A stretch of DNA of 64,000 bases from Roridomyces roridus (lineage: Eukaryota > Basidiomycota > Agaricomycetes > Agaricales > Mycenaceae). Under the pieces are notes generated by a model, which was given only the letters and a program-made list of their open reading frames with translations, was not told the DNA's origin and searched no databases. A program made the position numbers and the translations under genes. The stretch covers positions 91,537-155,536 of the forward strand of contig JARKIF010000076.1 in NCBI GenBank assembly GCA_029378245.1, read 5' to 3'. Of the stretch, positions 11,201 through 19,653 are shown piece by piece (position 1 is the stretch's first letter; each line of letters opens with the position of its first letter).

Positions 11201-12470
11201 CACCTTCAGCAAGATGATTCACGTGGAGCCCACGACCATGGAGATCACGGCTGAAGGAGTTGCGCGTTTGACACGCGACCGAGTGATTAGATATCACGGG
11301 GTACCCCGAAAGATCATCTCGGATCGGGATCCAAGATACGTAGGAGGCTTTATGAGGGAGCTCAATAAGATCCTGGGGATCGAAATGAACCCGAGTACAG
11401 CGCACCATCCGATAACCGACGGGCAGACGGAACGGATGAACCAGGAGATCGAGAAATATCTCCGCATATTTATAAATTATCATCAGACGGACTGGGCCGA
11501 ATGGCTCTCCCTAGCGGAGTTCTGTTACAACGACAAGGCCAGTTCGGCAACGAAGGCCTCGCCGTTCTATTTAAATACCGGCTATCACCCTTGGAAAGGG
11601 ATTGAGAATGCCGTGGAGACGAGGAATGAGGCAGCCGACGAGTTCGGCAAGAAAATGAAAAAGATCCGCGATGAGGCGACCGCGGAATTAGAAAAAACAC
11701 AGAAAACGATGGAAAAAACATATAATCTACGACGGCGACCAGCGCCGGTATTTAAAAAGGGAGACAAGGTCTGGATTGAGGCGACGAATATCCAGACGGA
11801 TAGACCCTCAAAGAAGCTGGGAGATAGGAGGCTCGGGCCGTACGAGGTCCTGGAGAAAGTCGGAGCGTCATCCTATAGGTTGAAATTGCCGAGCACGGAC
11901 AAGTCACATCCGGTGTTCAACGAGGCGATTCTCACACCATATACGGAACCACCCGAGAATCGAAGGGAGAAGCGGCCGCCGCCGAAAATCATATCCGGTG
12001 AAGAGGAGTACGAGGTGGAGGAGATACTGAAGCACCGCAAGATGGGACGCGGGTTTCAATATTTAATAAAGTGGAAGAATTATCCGATGGGAGAAAGAAC
12101 GTGGGAACCGTCGCGTAACTTGACGCATGCAAAGAAGCTGTTGGATAAATATAACAGGGAACACAGCATTGACGTCAGGGCGCTACCTACGCTCCCGGCT
12201 GGATTTTGGGACGGCGAATGCAAGAGATTCGTCCCAAAGGAGGAGTCCCAACCATATTTAAAGAAGAAATTATTTATTCACGATGAAAATCGTTTTGTCG
12301 ACATCGACGAGGACTTCGATCCTAGAGAGGGGGTAATGTCACGCGCTGACCTATTTGCGCACGTGACAACGCCAAATAAACCAGATAAGCATTGGCGCCG
12401 TACAGCGTTAAAGTCCTGGGAACCCCGTCTCGATCGGATTGAGGAAGAAGCCGAGGAAGACATTATTTAA
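8238..12470 (+). CDS. pol: Retrotransposon Pol: protease-RT-RNaseH-integrase-chromodomain
   Basis: About 1410 codons. Protease near residue 193 (LLDNGCTTTCMD); the usual Asp-Ser/Thr-Gly is Asp-Asn-Gly here. Reverse transcriptase at about 370-620 with LRPVQDYRKLN and YLDD near 545. RNase H from about 685 (EADASDGAVGAVLSQ, then DKEMLAI and TDHKNL). Integrase with the HHCC finger at about 897-940 (HHDPAIVGHPGG...CEACQRSR) and DDE residues near 968, 1028 and 1063 (MDLIGPLP, SDRDPRYVGG, DGQTERMNQE). Chromodomain at about 1257-1308 (YEVEEILKH...YLIKWKNYP...TWEPSRNL), the module that steers chromovirus integration to marked chromatin. The last 44 or so codons are read from the 3' LTR. Expected as a Gag-Pol fusion. 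Confidence 0.92.
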   Translation: MLERPVKAEPACPPVSIIHGQFTPLEAVTDSTNNVQNSVPVNYVEKTSLQRSIQEFLVGEVQKPQKIRILENQNRKRNLKNQRMDAENKRWSAFKKAPGTQTSDKNSEKKKGGDAAEAQSSKEEVAPKHTQVPFGLKKKEAAQWLARRAMGETEQRLAQELREFQRQRVHHEMLVAVQLETLDTGKTRSIRALLDNGCTTTCMDRDYAKAEGFELKKLDMPIVARNADGTENTKGKITHYVEMIMSIGPHVERQKFLITGLGKARVFIGYDWLFKHNPEINWRDQTLKFSRCPVECGMTGLEAGKGVTWEEAVEEGKSILLVDFAPVVELRSKATQAQQMAEQASAEKEKLTEDKIPEQYREYVKVFAKESFDSLPEKRPWDHAIKLKPGSKAVDCKIYPLSLGEQEKLNEFLEENLKSGRIRPSKSPMASAFFFIKKKDGSLRPVQDYRKLNEMTVKNKYPLPLISELVNKLRGARFFSKLDIRWGYNNVRIKEGDEWKAAFQTNRGLFEPLVMFFGLTNSPATFQTMMNDILRDLINEGHVIVYLDDILIYTDSLEEHRRIVSRVLETLEKNKLFLKPEKCEFEKTEIEYLGVIISHNSMRMDPVKIKGIMEWPMPKNVKQVQAFLGFVNFYRRFVRGFADIARPLTKLTGKIAWSWGPEQEKAINKLKEQIAEDVILALPTDDGEYRLEADASDGAVGAVLSQLQEGVWRPVAFMSHGMSDTERNYEIYDKEMLAIMLALDEWRQFLLGARHTFEVLTDHKNLQYFKKPQKINRRQAQWIIELSQYDFSLRHRPGALNKQADLLSRRADHDQGKEDNQEIVLLKPEYFRAQEITLEGVEKDLLEEIRAERKRDGSVRSALLKKLPRWEEEDGIVYYNGLIYVPHNTELRNKIIGLHHDPAIVGHPGGNRTQELVERNYWWPKLGNNVSEYVKSCEACQRSRVLRHKQGKLNPHKIAEGPWQIISMDLIGPLPISNGHNAIQVWVDTFSKMIHVEPTTMEITAEGVARLTRDRVIRYHGVPRKIISDRDPRYVGGFMRELNKILGIEMNPSTAHHPITDGQTERMNQEIEKYLRIFINYHQTDWAEWLSLAEFCYNDKASSATKASPFYLNTGYHPWKGIENAVETRNEAADEFGKKMKKIRDEATAELEKTQKTMEKTYNLRRRPAPVFKKGDKVWIEATNIQTDRPSKKLGDRRLGPYEVLEKVGASSYRLKLPSTDKSHPVFNEAILTPYTEPPENRREKRPPPKIISGEEEYEVEEILKHRKMGRGFQYLIKWKNYPMGERTWEPSRNLTHAKKLLDKYNREHSIDVRALPTLPAGFWDGECKRFVPKEESQPYLKKKLFIHDENRFVDIDEDFDPREGVMSRADLFAHVTTPNKPDKHWRRTALKSWEPRLDRIEEEAEEDII
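12324..12333 (+). other. Polypurine tract
   Basis: AGAGAGGGGG lies three bases before the 3' LTR and inside the pol frame. It is the expected plus-strand primer site. Confidence 0.7.
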
Positions 12471-13475
12471 AGACGTGGGATAGTTTCATATTTATGAACG
12501 ACAGCATGGATGTGGGAAGGAGTTTCCGATCAGTGAACTGTCCGATCATGACAGGCTTCTATGAAGGACACGGTGGAGACACGACAATAGGAGAAGACAA
12601 AGGCGCGAGACAATAGCGCATGTTGGACACCAGGACAATTAGTGTAGCATCGTAGATCTATTCCTCATAGTATAAAAGCAGTAGCTAGTCGTCGTATTCT
12701 GTACCCTCTCCTAGACTTTTATTCAGTTCATTTTACGAGCTGTAATGTCCGTGCCGGAGGATAGGACAAAGGGCCGGAACCAGAGGTCGGAGGTCGGAGG
12801 ACCGTGGGATGATGACCGAAGGTGATCTGGATGAGGTGAACGCTACTCGGAGGGAGAGCGCACCAACCACTTGACTTCCGAGAGAGGATTACTCGGAGAC
12901 TAGATGGCACAGAGGAGTTGTGGAGGCAACACACGTTAATTAACTACTGAGGTACATCAAAGTCGTATCGCCTATATATACTAAGTAAGTATGACACGAC
13001 CTAATGGAGTCAGAAGTATGAAAGACAATAAGATCTATACTACAACAATAAGAGAGAAGAAGATAAAGATAATCACAATAAGGAAAACGCTCAGAAGAAC
13101 TTCATTGCGTGAAAACCCTATAGGATTGTGCAATACGAACAGATCGGATGCATCAAGGTCGGAATGTCCGGATCAGTCGGAAATGATCCGAACCGGAGGA
13201 GTCGGAAGGTCCAAGGGAGAGTCGGGAGAGTTGGACATGCATGGATATAACAACGTAAGATTGTGCAATATGACGTGATCGAATGCATCTTGGATGGAAG
13301 AGGCCGGAAGGTCGGAGGGACCGGAGGGCCCAGAGGGATCGGAGGGCCCGGAGGGATCGGAGGGCCTCGGATCGAAGTCGGGATGACATGGATATAACAC
13401 GAGCTTTAGTAGCGCACTACCCAATCCACAGCATCTTACCGCTGTTGGACGCGTGAAACAAGTCTTGTCGTGACA
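12337..13475 (+). repeat. 3' LTR of the chromovirus, split by a solo LTR
   Basis: Carries the same 475 bp as the 5' LTR: 12337-12740 and 13405-13475, with CGAGC duplicated around the insertion (12736-12740, 13400-13404). Its TATAAAAG is at 12671-12678. It supplies the pol C-terminus and stop (12468-12470). The break separates U3/early R from U5, so 3' processing of a new transcript could be affected. Confidence 0.88.
12741..13399. mobile_element. Solo LTR of a second retrotransposon family
   Basis: 659 bp beginning TGTAATGTCC and ending GGATATAACA, with CGAGC on both sides (5-bp target duplication). TG...CA ends, short inverted TGTAAT/ATAACA termini, no coding capacity and a TATATATA stretch near 12973 fit a solo LTR left after recombination between two LTRs. 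At about 13310-13372 it contains a short GGTCGGAGG / GGAGGGCCCGGAGGGATC tandem repeat. It is younger than the element it sits in. Confidence 0.75.
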
Positions 13476-13937
13476 CGGTGGGCACGTGGGTTCCCTCCGG
13501 GATATCAACTTCCGGCCGAGTGCGCGCCAAGTGCCACCTTGGCACACAAAAAAATGTGCCATGACTGATGCCCCCTGTGATACTCGTGGATTTGGTCTGA
13601 AAAAGAGCGAGGTGAGTTCAAATTGTCCACGTCCTTGTCGATTTCACCTTGCAATAACAGACTTTCATCGAAAAAACCTGCGGAAACTTGATGCCGCCCA
13701 TGCCAACGCAGTGGCCGCGTGCACGGGTCAGCCACGGGTTCGAGCCGGGTCAGAATCTCTGACCCGTACCCGTACCCGTGCGACCCGCGGGTCGGTTTCC
13801 GCGGGTTTTACCCGTACGGGTCTAGACCCGTGTCCAACCCTAGACGAGCCTGAGGTCAACTTACTAATCAGCGCCAAGCATCGGTCACTTTGTTCCTCAC
13901 CATCACCCAGGCTCACGGTGTGCTCCAGTGTACTCAC

Positions 13938-14027
13938 TTACTAGGGGCTAGTCACGGTAGGCAAAAAAAAAATTCGTGGCTCTGAGTGCTCTGAAAAGCT
14001 CATCCAGCCCCAGTCCGACTCGGGAAT
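13938..14027 (+). promoter_or_regulatory. Conserved upstream block of F-box gene A2
   Basis: Contains ACTAGGGGCTAGTCACGGTAGG, then CTCTGAGTGCTCTGAAAAG, CTCATCC and CCAGTCCGACTCGGGA, the same ordered motifs as upstream of A1, A5, A6 and A7. It lies about 150-240 bp before the A2 ATG. Inferred promoter element of the family. Confidence 0.5.
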
Positions 14028-14178
14028 CACAAGAAGTTGGCGCGCGTGATTTGCAGCACCGCCGACGTTGCGACGCTGGCCTCAGTTCAACAGCCCAGGC
14101 AGATTAATCTAATATTCCAAAGCTCGTATGTATCCCTGTCCTTTTATGAATGCACCCTGCTTACCCGGAAGCTAGGAA

Positions 14179-15504
14179 ATGACCACGCAGGGAATCGAGG
14201 CGCAGATCACGCAAATTTCCCTCGAAATCCAGCGGCAGAGAGAGGTTCTTGGGAACCTCAAGAGCAACAAAAGCCTCCTTCAGCAACAGCTCAACGCTGT
14301 ACGCGATCCAATCGCGCGTCTGCCGCTCGAGATTGCGTCCGATATTTTTCTGCAGTGTCTCCCATCCGAGTCGAGTCGGAATCTCTCCGAGTCCGACAGT
14401 TCTCGAGGCTACCCCCCACCCAAAGCTCATCTTGCCCCTCTACTCCTCCTCAGTATCTGTCATAACTGGACAGACATATCACTTTCCACCCCCACCCTGT
14501 GGGCTTCGATCGCTATCGTCTTTCCTCGCGCCAGAGGATTCGAACACCTGTTGGAGGCGTGGCTTCGACGCGCCAGGAGTTATCCCCTGCGGATTTCCCT
14601 CAGTGGAGTCTGCGACTCGCGGGTGGCCCGTCCCATTCTGCATCATTCTGCGCAACTTGAACGCCTCGTCATTTCCTTTCGTCAAGTAACATTCGATGAA
14701 ATCGCGGACAGCTTTGGCTTCCAAATCCTTGGAGGTATTCAGGAACTGCCCCTGCTCCAACAGCTGGAAATCATTGGCACAGACCGTGTCCCATACTGCG
14801 GGCTTTCGTTCCAGCACCTGTTAAGCCGTTGTCCCGATCTAGTCGAGTTGCACATGCAATATTTGGACTTGAACTTCGAGGAACACCCAGAGACGCTGGT
14901 TCTCCCCCATTTGCGTAACCTCACCTGCATCAACAATTCTACTGCTATACAATGGATCACCGCCCCCGGGCTAGAATTTCTCGCTTCTTCGGCAGAGGAT
15001 CTCTCCAAAGAAGCCCTCACCTTTTTCTTGGAGCAATCATCTCCTCCCCTCAGAAGGCTTCGGCTGACTCAGGATGGACACTTCTTGTATCACTTTGACG
15101 ACTACATGGCTCTTCTTCCAGTTGTCACGCATCTGGAATGTTTCAATGTGACCTCCGAGCTTTTAGCTCCCTTGTTTGATTTTTTGGCCCAGAACTCGGG
15201 CATCATCCCGAACCTATGCACATTGGAGGTCAACAATTTCCTCACGGGGCCCTTCGATGCCACGGACGTGCTGGATGCGCTCGCACGTGTTCTGTCGGTC
15301 CGTCATCGCAGGCTGCAGACGGTTCGACTCACCATGAGTAAATCGGGTGTTATTCTGCCAAATGACGCCGACCTCACCATTTTCCGACAATTTTTGGCCG
15401 ACGGGATGGATGTTCACATTGGTGTGGTTGATGGGCCGAATATTCTCTTGTCCATAGAAGCACAGGAGGAATTGGCCGAGGAGGACGAGGAGGACCAGAT
15501 TTAG
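14179..15504 (+). CDS. F-box-like protein, family A copy 2 (A2)
   Basis: Intact 441-aa single-exon frame: coiled coil (IEAQITQISLEIQRQREVLGNLKSNKSLL type) at about residues 3-40, F-box-like domain at about 47-115 (LPLEIASDIFLQCLP and LLLSICHNWTDISLSTPTLWAS), then the LRR-like region and the family C-terminus FLADGMDVHIGVVDGPNIL with a short acidic end (EEDEEDQI). A likely 5'UTR intron runs from GTATGT (14126) to CTAG (14175), three bases before the ATG. Before the mobile-element nest arrived it would have been divergent from B1 with an intergenic distance of about 0.48 kb, like the other pairs. Confidence 0.85.
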   Translation: MTTQGIEAQITQISLEIQRQREVLGNLKSNKSLLQQQLNAVRDPIARLPLEIASDIFLQCLPSESSRNLSESDSSRGYPPPKAHLAPLLLLSICHNWTDISLSTPTLWASIAIVFPRARGFEHLLEAWLRRARSYPLRISLSGVCDSRVARPILHHSAQLERLVISFRQVTFDEIADSFGFQILGGIQELPLLQQLEIIGTDRVPYCGLSFQHLLSRCPDLVELHMQYLDLNFEEHPETLVLPHLRNLTCINNSTAIQWITAPGLEFLASSAEDLSKEALTFFLEQSSPPLRRLRLTQDGHFLYHFDDYMALLPVVTHLECFNVTSELLAPLFDFLAQNSGIIPNLCTLEVNNFLTGPFDATDVLDALARVLSVRHRRLQTVRLTMSKSGVILPNDADLTIFRQFLADGMDVHIGVVDGPNILLSIEAQEELAEEDEEDQI

Positions 15505-15625
15505 AGTGTCGTGGGGCGGAAAACAGCGAGCGTTTATGTACGGAATTGGATTTCTAAAGTAGGCACAGCAATACTTACATGAGGCTCCTAGAGCAGAGAA
15601 GAAAGTATATGAAAATACGCAAAAC

Positions 15626-16290
15626 TCAGAGCCCGAAGGCAATAGTCTCAGAACTGTGTATGTCCGTTACGAGGCGTACAGCGCCGCCCTCGCCCGCCCC
15701 TGCGGCGACGTAGATGAGCACAAAATGTTCAGCTGACGGGTGGCACTCGCGGAAGCCAGGACGCTGGACGAGGTTTATCAGGGCAGTTTTGCGAGCTGCA
15801 TCCTAGCGAGCGGTCAGTACTGCGACCGGAAAAAGGCATAGGTGGGCATACATCCTCGACCTTCACCGCCTGTAGAACCGCGCGGTCGAATTCGATATGC
15901 ACAGGCTTGGCGGTCTCTGGTGAAAGAGAGATCAAGTCGTCGAGGTTATGCACCGTGAAACCGTCCCCACGTCCCAGTTGATCTCGGGACTCAAGCTCGA
16001 GTCCATTGAGACCTCCACAATTGGGATGTCTTTAAAGACGTTCCCGAACATGAGGCGGAAGGGGATGAAGACGCCGTGATCCAACCCCGGTCCACCGAAT
16101 CCACGCCCGTCTTTCCCGCGGGCCTCGGTGTTGGGAGTAAGGCGTGCGCGCTGCCCAGCGGCTTTATAGAGATCTACGACGCGCTGGGCGAGGGCAGTGT
16201 CGCCGCGGGATTCAAAGTCGATTTCGGCAGTGTTGCTCTTGAATGTGGAGTGCAGAGGATGCGATATCGAGGTGGCGAGCGCATTTCATA
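15626..16290 (-). pseudogene. Relic of a LigB/DOPA-type extradiol dioxygenase gene
   Basis: On the - strand successive pieces match the LigB family (4,5-DOPA dioxygenase-like ring-cleaving enzymes): FESRGDTALAQRVVDLYKAAG, then a GFGGPGLDHGVFIPFRLMFG stretch at about 16045-16110, FKDIPIVEVSMDSSLSPE, and in another frame FTVHNLDDLISLSPETAKPV and EFDRAVLQAV. A third piece reads GFRECHPSAEHFVLIYVAAG, near 15680-15760, and ends at a TGA at 15626-15628. LDHG carries a metal-ligand type His of the family and HPSAEH is the C-terminal signature. The frame breaks near 15960 and again near 15800, some residues are missing, and no N-terminal start is recognisable. So it is a decayed, 5'-truncated copy. 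Confidence 0.7.
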
Positions 16291-16439
16291 AATTATACGG
16301 CTGCCAAGAAACGTACGACAGAAGCCCGCTTCGTGAATGGGTTGATTCCTCTGCCAGGTATCAACGCCGTCCGAGGAGTAATGTGGACCCTTCGGCCGAT
16401 TCATGGCCGGTAAAAAGGATCCTGATCTATATGCTAGGG

Positions 16440-17040
16440 TTAATACTTGACTCGCGCAATGAGACGCGTAGAGAAGAGTCCTAGGTCATGAGAAGTCGCC
16501 GTACGTGGGCAGGTAAATGAAAAGGTGCTAGAACGACGACGTTCTGGGCCTAGTTTCGGTTTCAAGGAGGGACATCTGAAATAGAAACTCCGTTCTGCCG
16601 AGTGGTCGTTGTGCAGTGTGCAAAGCCGATACTTGCAGCGAGAAAGAGGGGCAACTGTAGAACATCGTGCTCGGGCGTTGCCCAGGTACAAACACTGTCC
16701 GGAGAGGATTCATACGAGGTGATAGAGGAAATCGAGTTATGACAGCAAAGGTCCCGTGGAAAGTGGCACAGAAATGGGGAGAAGGACGCTGGCGGCGTCG
16801 AGGTGGCTAGACGTTGAGATGCATATTGATCGACGACCAGTTCGGTGTGAGCTCGTTGCCTCGGTGCGGATCGTCGGTACATACGGCGCGGATCGTCTCC
16901 AGTGGCCAGTAATACTTGCGGCTTAAAGCTTTGATTCCACTCCTCGAACGAAAGAGTGTGTGCCAGAGCAACTTGAGGTAGAGGACAAGTCTCGCGTGCC
17001 AATTCACGGCGTCATCTTGCCGCTCTCCGCTTCCACTTCC
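16440..17040. other. Second copy of the duplicated block; upstream region of FRA10AC1 gene
   Basis: About 16465-16900 resembles 840-1700 in motif order (see that entry). No gene was recognised in it on either strand. The last 100 bp probably include the promoter and leader of the next gene. Confidence 0.35.
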
Positions 17041-17774
17041 ATGTCGCTCTACCCTCGCCGCCCACCATCGCCACCAGCAGCCGGCAAATCCGAATTCGAG
17101 ATCCTCAAAGCGTCCCACAAGTCCGTCTCCCTCCTCCTCTTGAACTGGGTCCTCAAACGAACAAAAACTCAGATTCCTCCGTGAAGACGAGGATGACAAG
17201 GCTCCGGGCTCATCCTCCTGGGACGACCAACTCGCAACAAAGTACTACGACAGCCTCTTTCGCGAGTTCGCAGTCTGCGATTTGAAGCACTACAAGTCGG
17301 GAAACGTGCGTCTGCTGCATCCTCCCCGTCTCTCAACTTCTGACATTGACCATTTAGTTCGCACTACGCTGGCGAACGGAGGAAGAAGTGCTAGCCGGAG
17401 CTGGAGAGACTACATGCGGAAACACGCGGTGTGAACACCACGCCACGCCTCGGGGTCGCAATCCACCACCGGCTCCCCAGCTCACGACGCTCGAGCTGCC
17501 ATTCACGTATACAGAGCACGGAGAGACCAAGTCGGCGCTCGTGAAGGCTGTTTTGTGCTCCCGATGTCTGGGGAAGATGATGTGGAAGCGCAGGAAGGAG
17601 AAGGAGCGAGCTGCTGAGGAGGGGCCGAGTGCTGATGGAGGCGGTGGATCACGAAGGGCGGACGAAACGGGCGAAGGACGAGAAGATCGACATCGACGAC
17701 GTAGCTCTCGTTCGCGCTCCCCACGTCGTCACAAGTCGGACCACAAACCGCGTCGTCGTTCCCCAGCTCACTAA
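17041..17774 (+). CDS. FRA10AC1 family protein
   Basis: Three exons: 17041-17120, 17173-17305, 17358-17774, joined in frame to 209 aa; both introns are 52 bp (GTCCGT..TCAG, GTGCGT..TTAG). The spliced protein has WDDQLATKYYDSLFREFAV, then CDLKHYKSGNFALRWRTEEE, a Cys pattern CGNTRC...CSRC (zinc-binding type), the family phrase FTYTEHGETKSALVKAVLC, and a basic Arg/Ser-rich tail (RRRSSRSRSPRRHKS). This matches Fra10Ac1, a conserved nuclear protein linked to the spliceosome; that role is family knowledge. Start chosen at the ATG that begins MSLYPRRPPSPP. It is the one housekeeping-type gene inside the F-box array and looks intact. Confidence 0.85.
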
Positions 17775-17835
17775 ATTGTATTTTCAGACACGCATTGTAT
17801 TGCGCACCGAGCACTATGTACCATACGAATCGTCT

Positions 17836-19190
17836 TTCATATAATTCTGGGAAACCGACCACATCCAATCTACCAACCCTCGGCTGCTCTTCCGGAAGCT
17901 TCCAATCCGCAAACGCGAGAGGACCGTCGCGCTCTCGAAGGGCGGGATTCCGATTTGTGCTGCGAGATATTCGACCGCTTCAAATTCCCTCGAAGGACCA
18001 GAGTCTGAAGGTCGGGAAGCAACCTGCGCTGCTCGAGATACTGGAAAAGATATGCCCATTCATCCGGATGGACGTGCCCTATATCGAGCCGGGCGACATC
18101 ACGTACAGCTAGCGACTCCAATGAATCCACCAACCCCCGCGCTGCATGCGCAATGCCCACAACACGCAGATGTCGCAGCTTGCAGCCCGATCTCTGCAAG
18201 AAGGCGGCGATGACAACCGGGTCGGTGTTTTCGTAGACGTGCACGATGAGGAGTTTTTGCAGGCGGGGTGCGACCAAGATCGCTTCTAGTCTGTCTCGAC
18301 CCGCCTGTGAACTCGAGCGTGTGGATTCTTGTGTCGATCAGGTTGGCGTCGCCGTGTTCACCAGGCACGCGAAGGGTGAGGTGAGAGCCTGGGGAGAGGA
18401 GGGGGAGTATCTCTCTGAGTTGAGACGTTCTGAAAGTGGGGAAATCGTCTGGAGCTGTGACCAGGGTTATGGTGGGGAAGGCTCTGAGCGCCAAGTGAGG
18501 CCCAGATGCATTAGGGCGGGTAATGAAGCGACCAGATCGGCGTCAGGCGCGTCGATCGGAAGGACTGAGCGGCCGAAGCTCAAACTGTCCTGCACGGCGA
18601 GCTTCCTGAGCAAAGGAAATGCGATACCGAGGCTGGCAAAACGCGCGAAATACTGGTACTGGAAGAATGTAATGTCTTCCAGCGATGTGCCACCGCGAAA
18701 AGCATGTCCAATAGCTGGGCTGGGACACCGTCAGCCCAGCGAATAGTGAGGGCGCGTTTTGCACGCGCTCGAGCTGCGTCTCCCAGAATCGTCGTGGAAC
18801 ACGATGCGTCCGCACCGGAGCAGAGTCGAAGTCGTATGGTCCACAACTCGGCGGTCATAAAGACCGACCGCCATCGCCGACAGACTCGGGCAAGAGCTCA
18901 AGAGTCGTTGTGGACGGAGTCGAAAGGGGCCTGACGTTTGCAGAGAGACGGAAGGTTTCCGACAACAGGGCGACACCACAGCCCCGTTCATTCGGATAAA
19001 GTCCTCGAGCGCGGTGCGTTGCGTGACGAGGAACGCGAACATCTTGGACGCGGGCAAGGTCCGTCTGTGCTTTCTCGATGGCGGAGGAGATGGCAGCAAC
19101 TTGCAGATCGGATGGGATGTCGCTGCTTGAGACAAGCCTTCCGGATGGACTACCAAGGTTGAGAGGTCGGAAGAGGTCGCAATGTGGCAT
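17836..19190 (-). pseudogene. F-box-like family B copy 2 (B2), heavily decayed
   Basis: Starts MPHCDLFRPLNLGSPSG at 19190 and keeps the coiled-coil region (AAISSAIEKAQTDLARVQDV), then changes frame near 19040. The F-box core (LPNEMLSEIFLRCVD) is deleted. Later pieces such as LLSPGSHLTLRVPGEHGD, SGCKLRHLRVVG and DLQTLVLRGNL, in different frames, follow the order of B4. The C-terminus fades near 17836. It lies convergent with the FRA10AC1 gene and divergent from A3. Confidence 0.7.
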
Positions 19191-19653
19191 CCTGCTGTCG
19201 ATGAGAATCATGAGATAGGTTCCCCGTGAAAAAAAAGGGGACTCGCTGCCCCAAGTCCGAGTCGTACCCAACCAGATATTAACCAGCCCTTTAAGTCACC
19301 ACCGCCGACGCCAATGGCCAATAAATCGTAGAGAAGAGTTCATCTCGTCTCGAAAACGGCGGCTTTGTCGCGTGCGTCTTGGACGGGTCGTCGGGAATGC
19401 AGTAGAAGCGTTAAGGAGGACCCCTCGGTGGACCTCGAATAGGTACCAAAGACGATTGAGCTGTTCTAACTTCTACATGGTAGAAAGAGAGGTGACTAAG
19501 CAATTGTTGTCATCGACCGTGGTCCGTCTCTGCCTGCACCACATACAACGTTTCTGCTCGCTGAAAGGCTGCAATCCAACGCGTTTGAAGGACCCTATTA
19601 TTGTGAGTCGCGTGTGTATGCCTCACTGGACTGTGCTTACTGTGACTCAGGAA

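Larger units (their letters stand above)
6165..13475 (+). mobile_element. Complete Ty3/gypsy chromovirus (LTR retrotransposon)
   Basis: Two 475-bp LTRs (TGTCACGCG...GTCGTGACA), a 5-bp target duplication CGGTG (6160-6164 and 13476-13480), primer-binding and polypurine sites, gag, and a pol with the order protease, RT, RNase H, integrase, chromodomain. I see no difference between the two LTRs once the 659-bp solo LTR and its 5-bp duplication are removed from the 3' copy, so insertion was recent. The integrase-before-chromodomain order, YLDD and terminal chromodomain place it in the chromovirus branch. Gag and pol are both open, so the element could be competent apart from its interrupted 3' LTR and the odd protease residue noted under pol. 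Confidence 0.92.
5692..13579. mobile_element. MITE M1 with CACAGGG ends, split by the retrotransposon
   Basis: Ends read CACAGGGCCTCATGGCAC at 5692 and, inverted, GATGCCCCCTGTG up to 13579, flanked by ATA on both sides (5689-5691, 13580-13582). Long arms containing GTGTGCCAAGGTGGCACTTGG (left) and its complement near 13524-13548 form inverted repeats. Without the retrotransposon (6165-13475 plus a 5-bp duplication) the element is about 572 bp. The inner part around 6100-6165 and 13476-13510 matches, in inverse orientation, the inner part of the free copy at 47242-47800. No coding capacity. The 3-bp duplication resembles CACTA- or Harbinger-type elements; class not settled. Confidence 0.7.
5581..13842. 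mobile_element. hAT-like MITE H1, ACCCGT-rich (host of the nest)
   Basis: Perfect 18-bp terminal inverted repeats TAGGGTTGGACACGGGTC (5581-5598) and its complement (13825-13842), flanked by an 8-bp direct repeat GACGAGCC (5573-5580 and 13843-13850). TA(G)GGG-type ends with an 8-bp target duplication fit the hAT superfamily. Both ends are packed with ACCCGT/ACGGGT units. After removing the nested insertions (5692-13579 plus its 3-bp duplication) about 371 bp remain, so it is non-autonomous. It landed between divergent genes B1 and A2. A 345-bp relative sits at 27028-27372. Confidence 0.8.

Noticed and set aside
19372..19653. 94-codon N-terminal extension of A3 in the same frame
   Set aside because: It matches no other A copy and contains a credible 5'UTR intron; the family start at 19654 is preferred.
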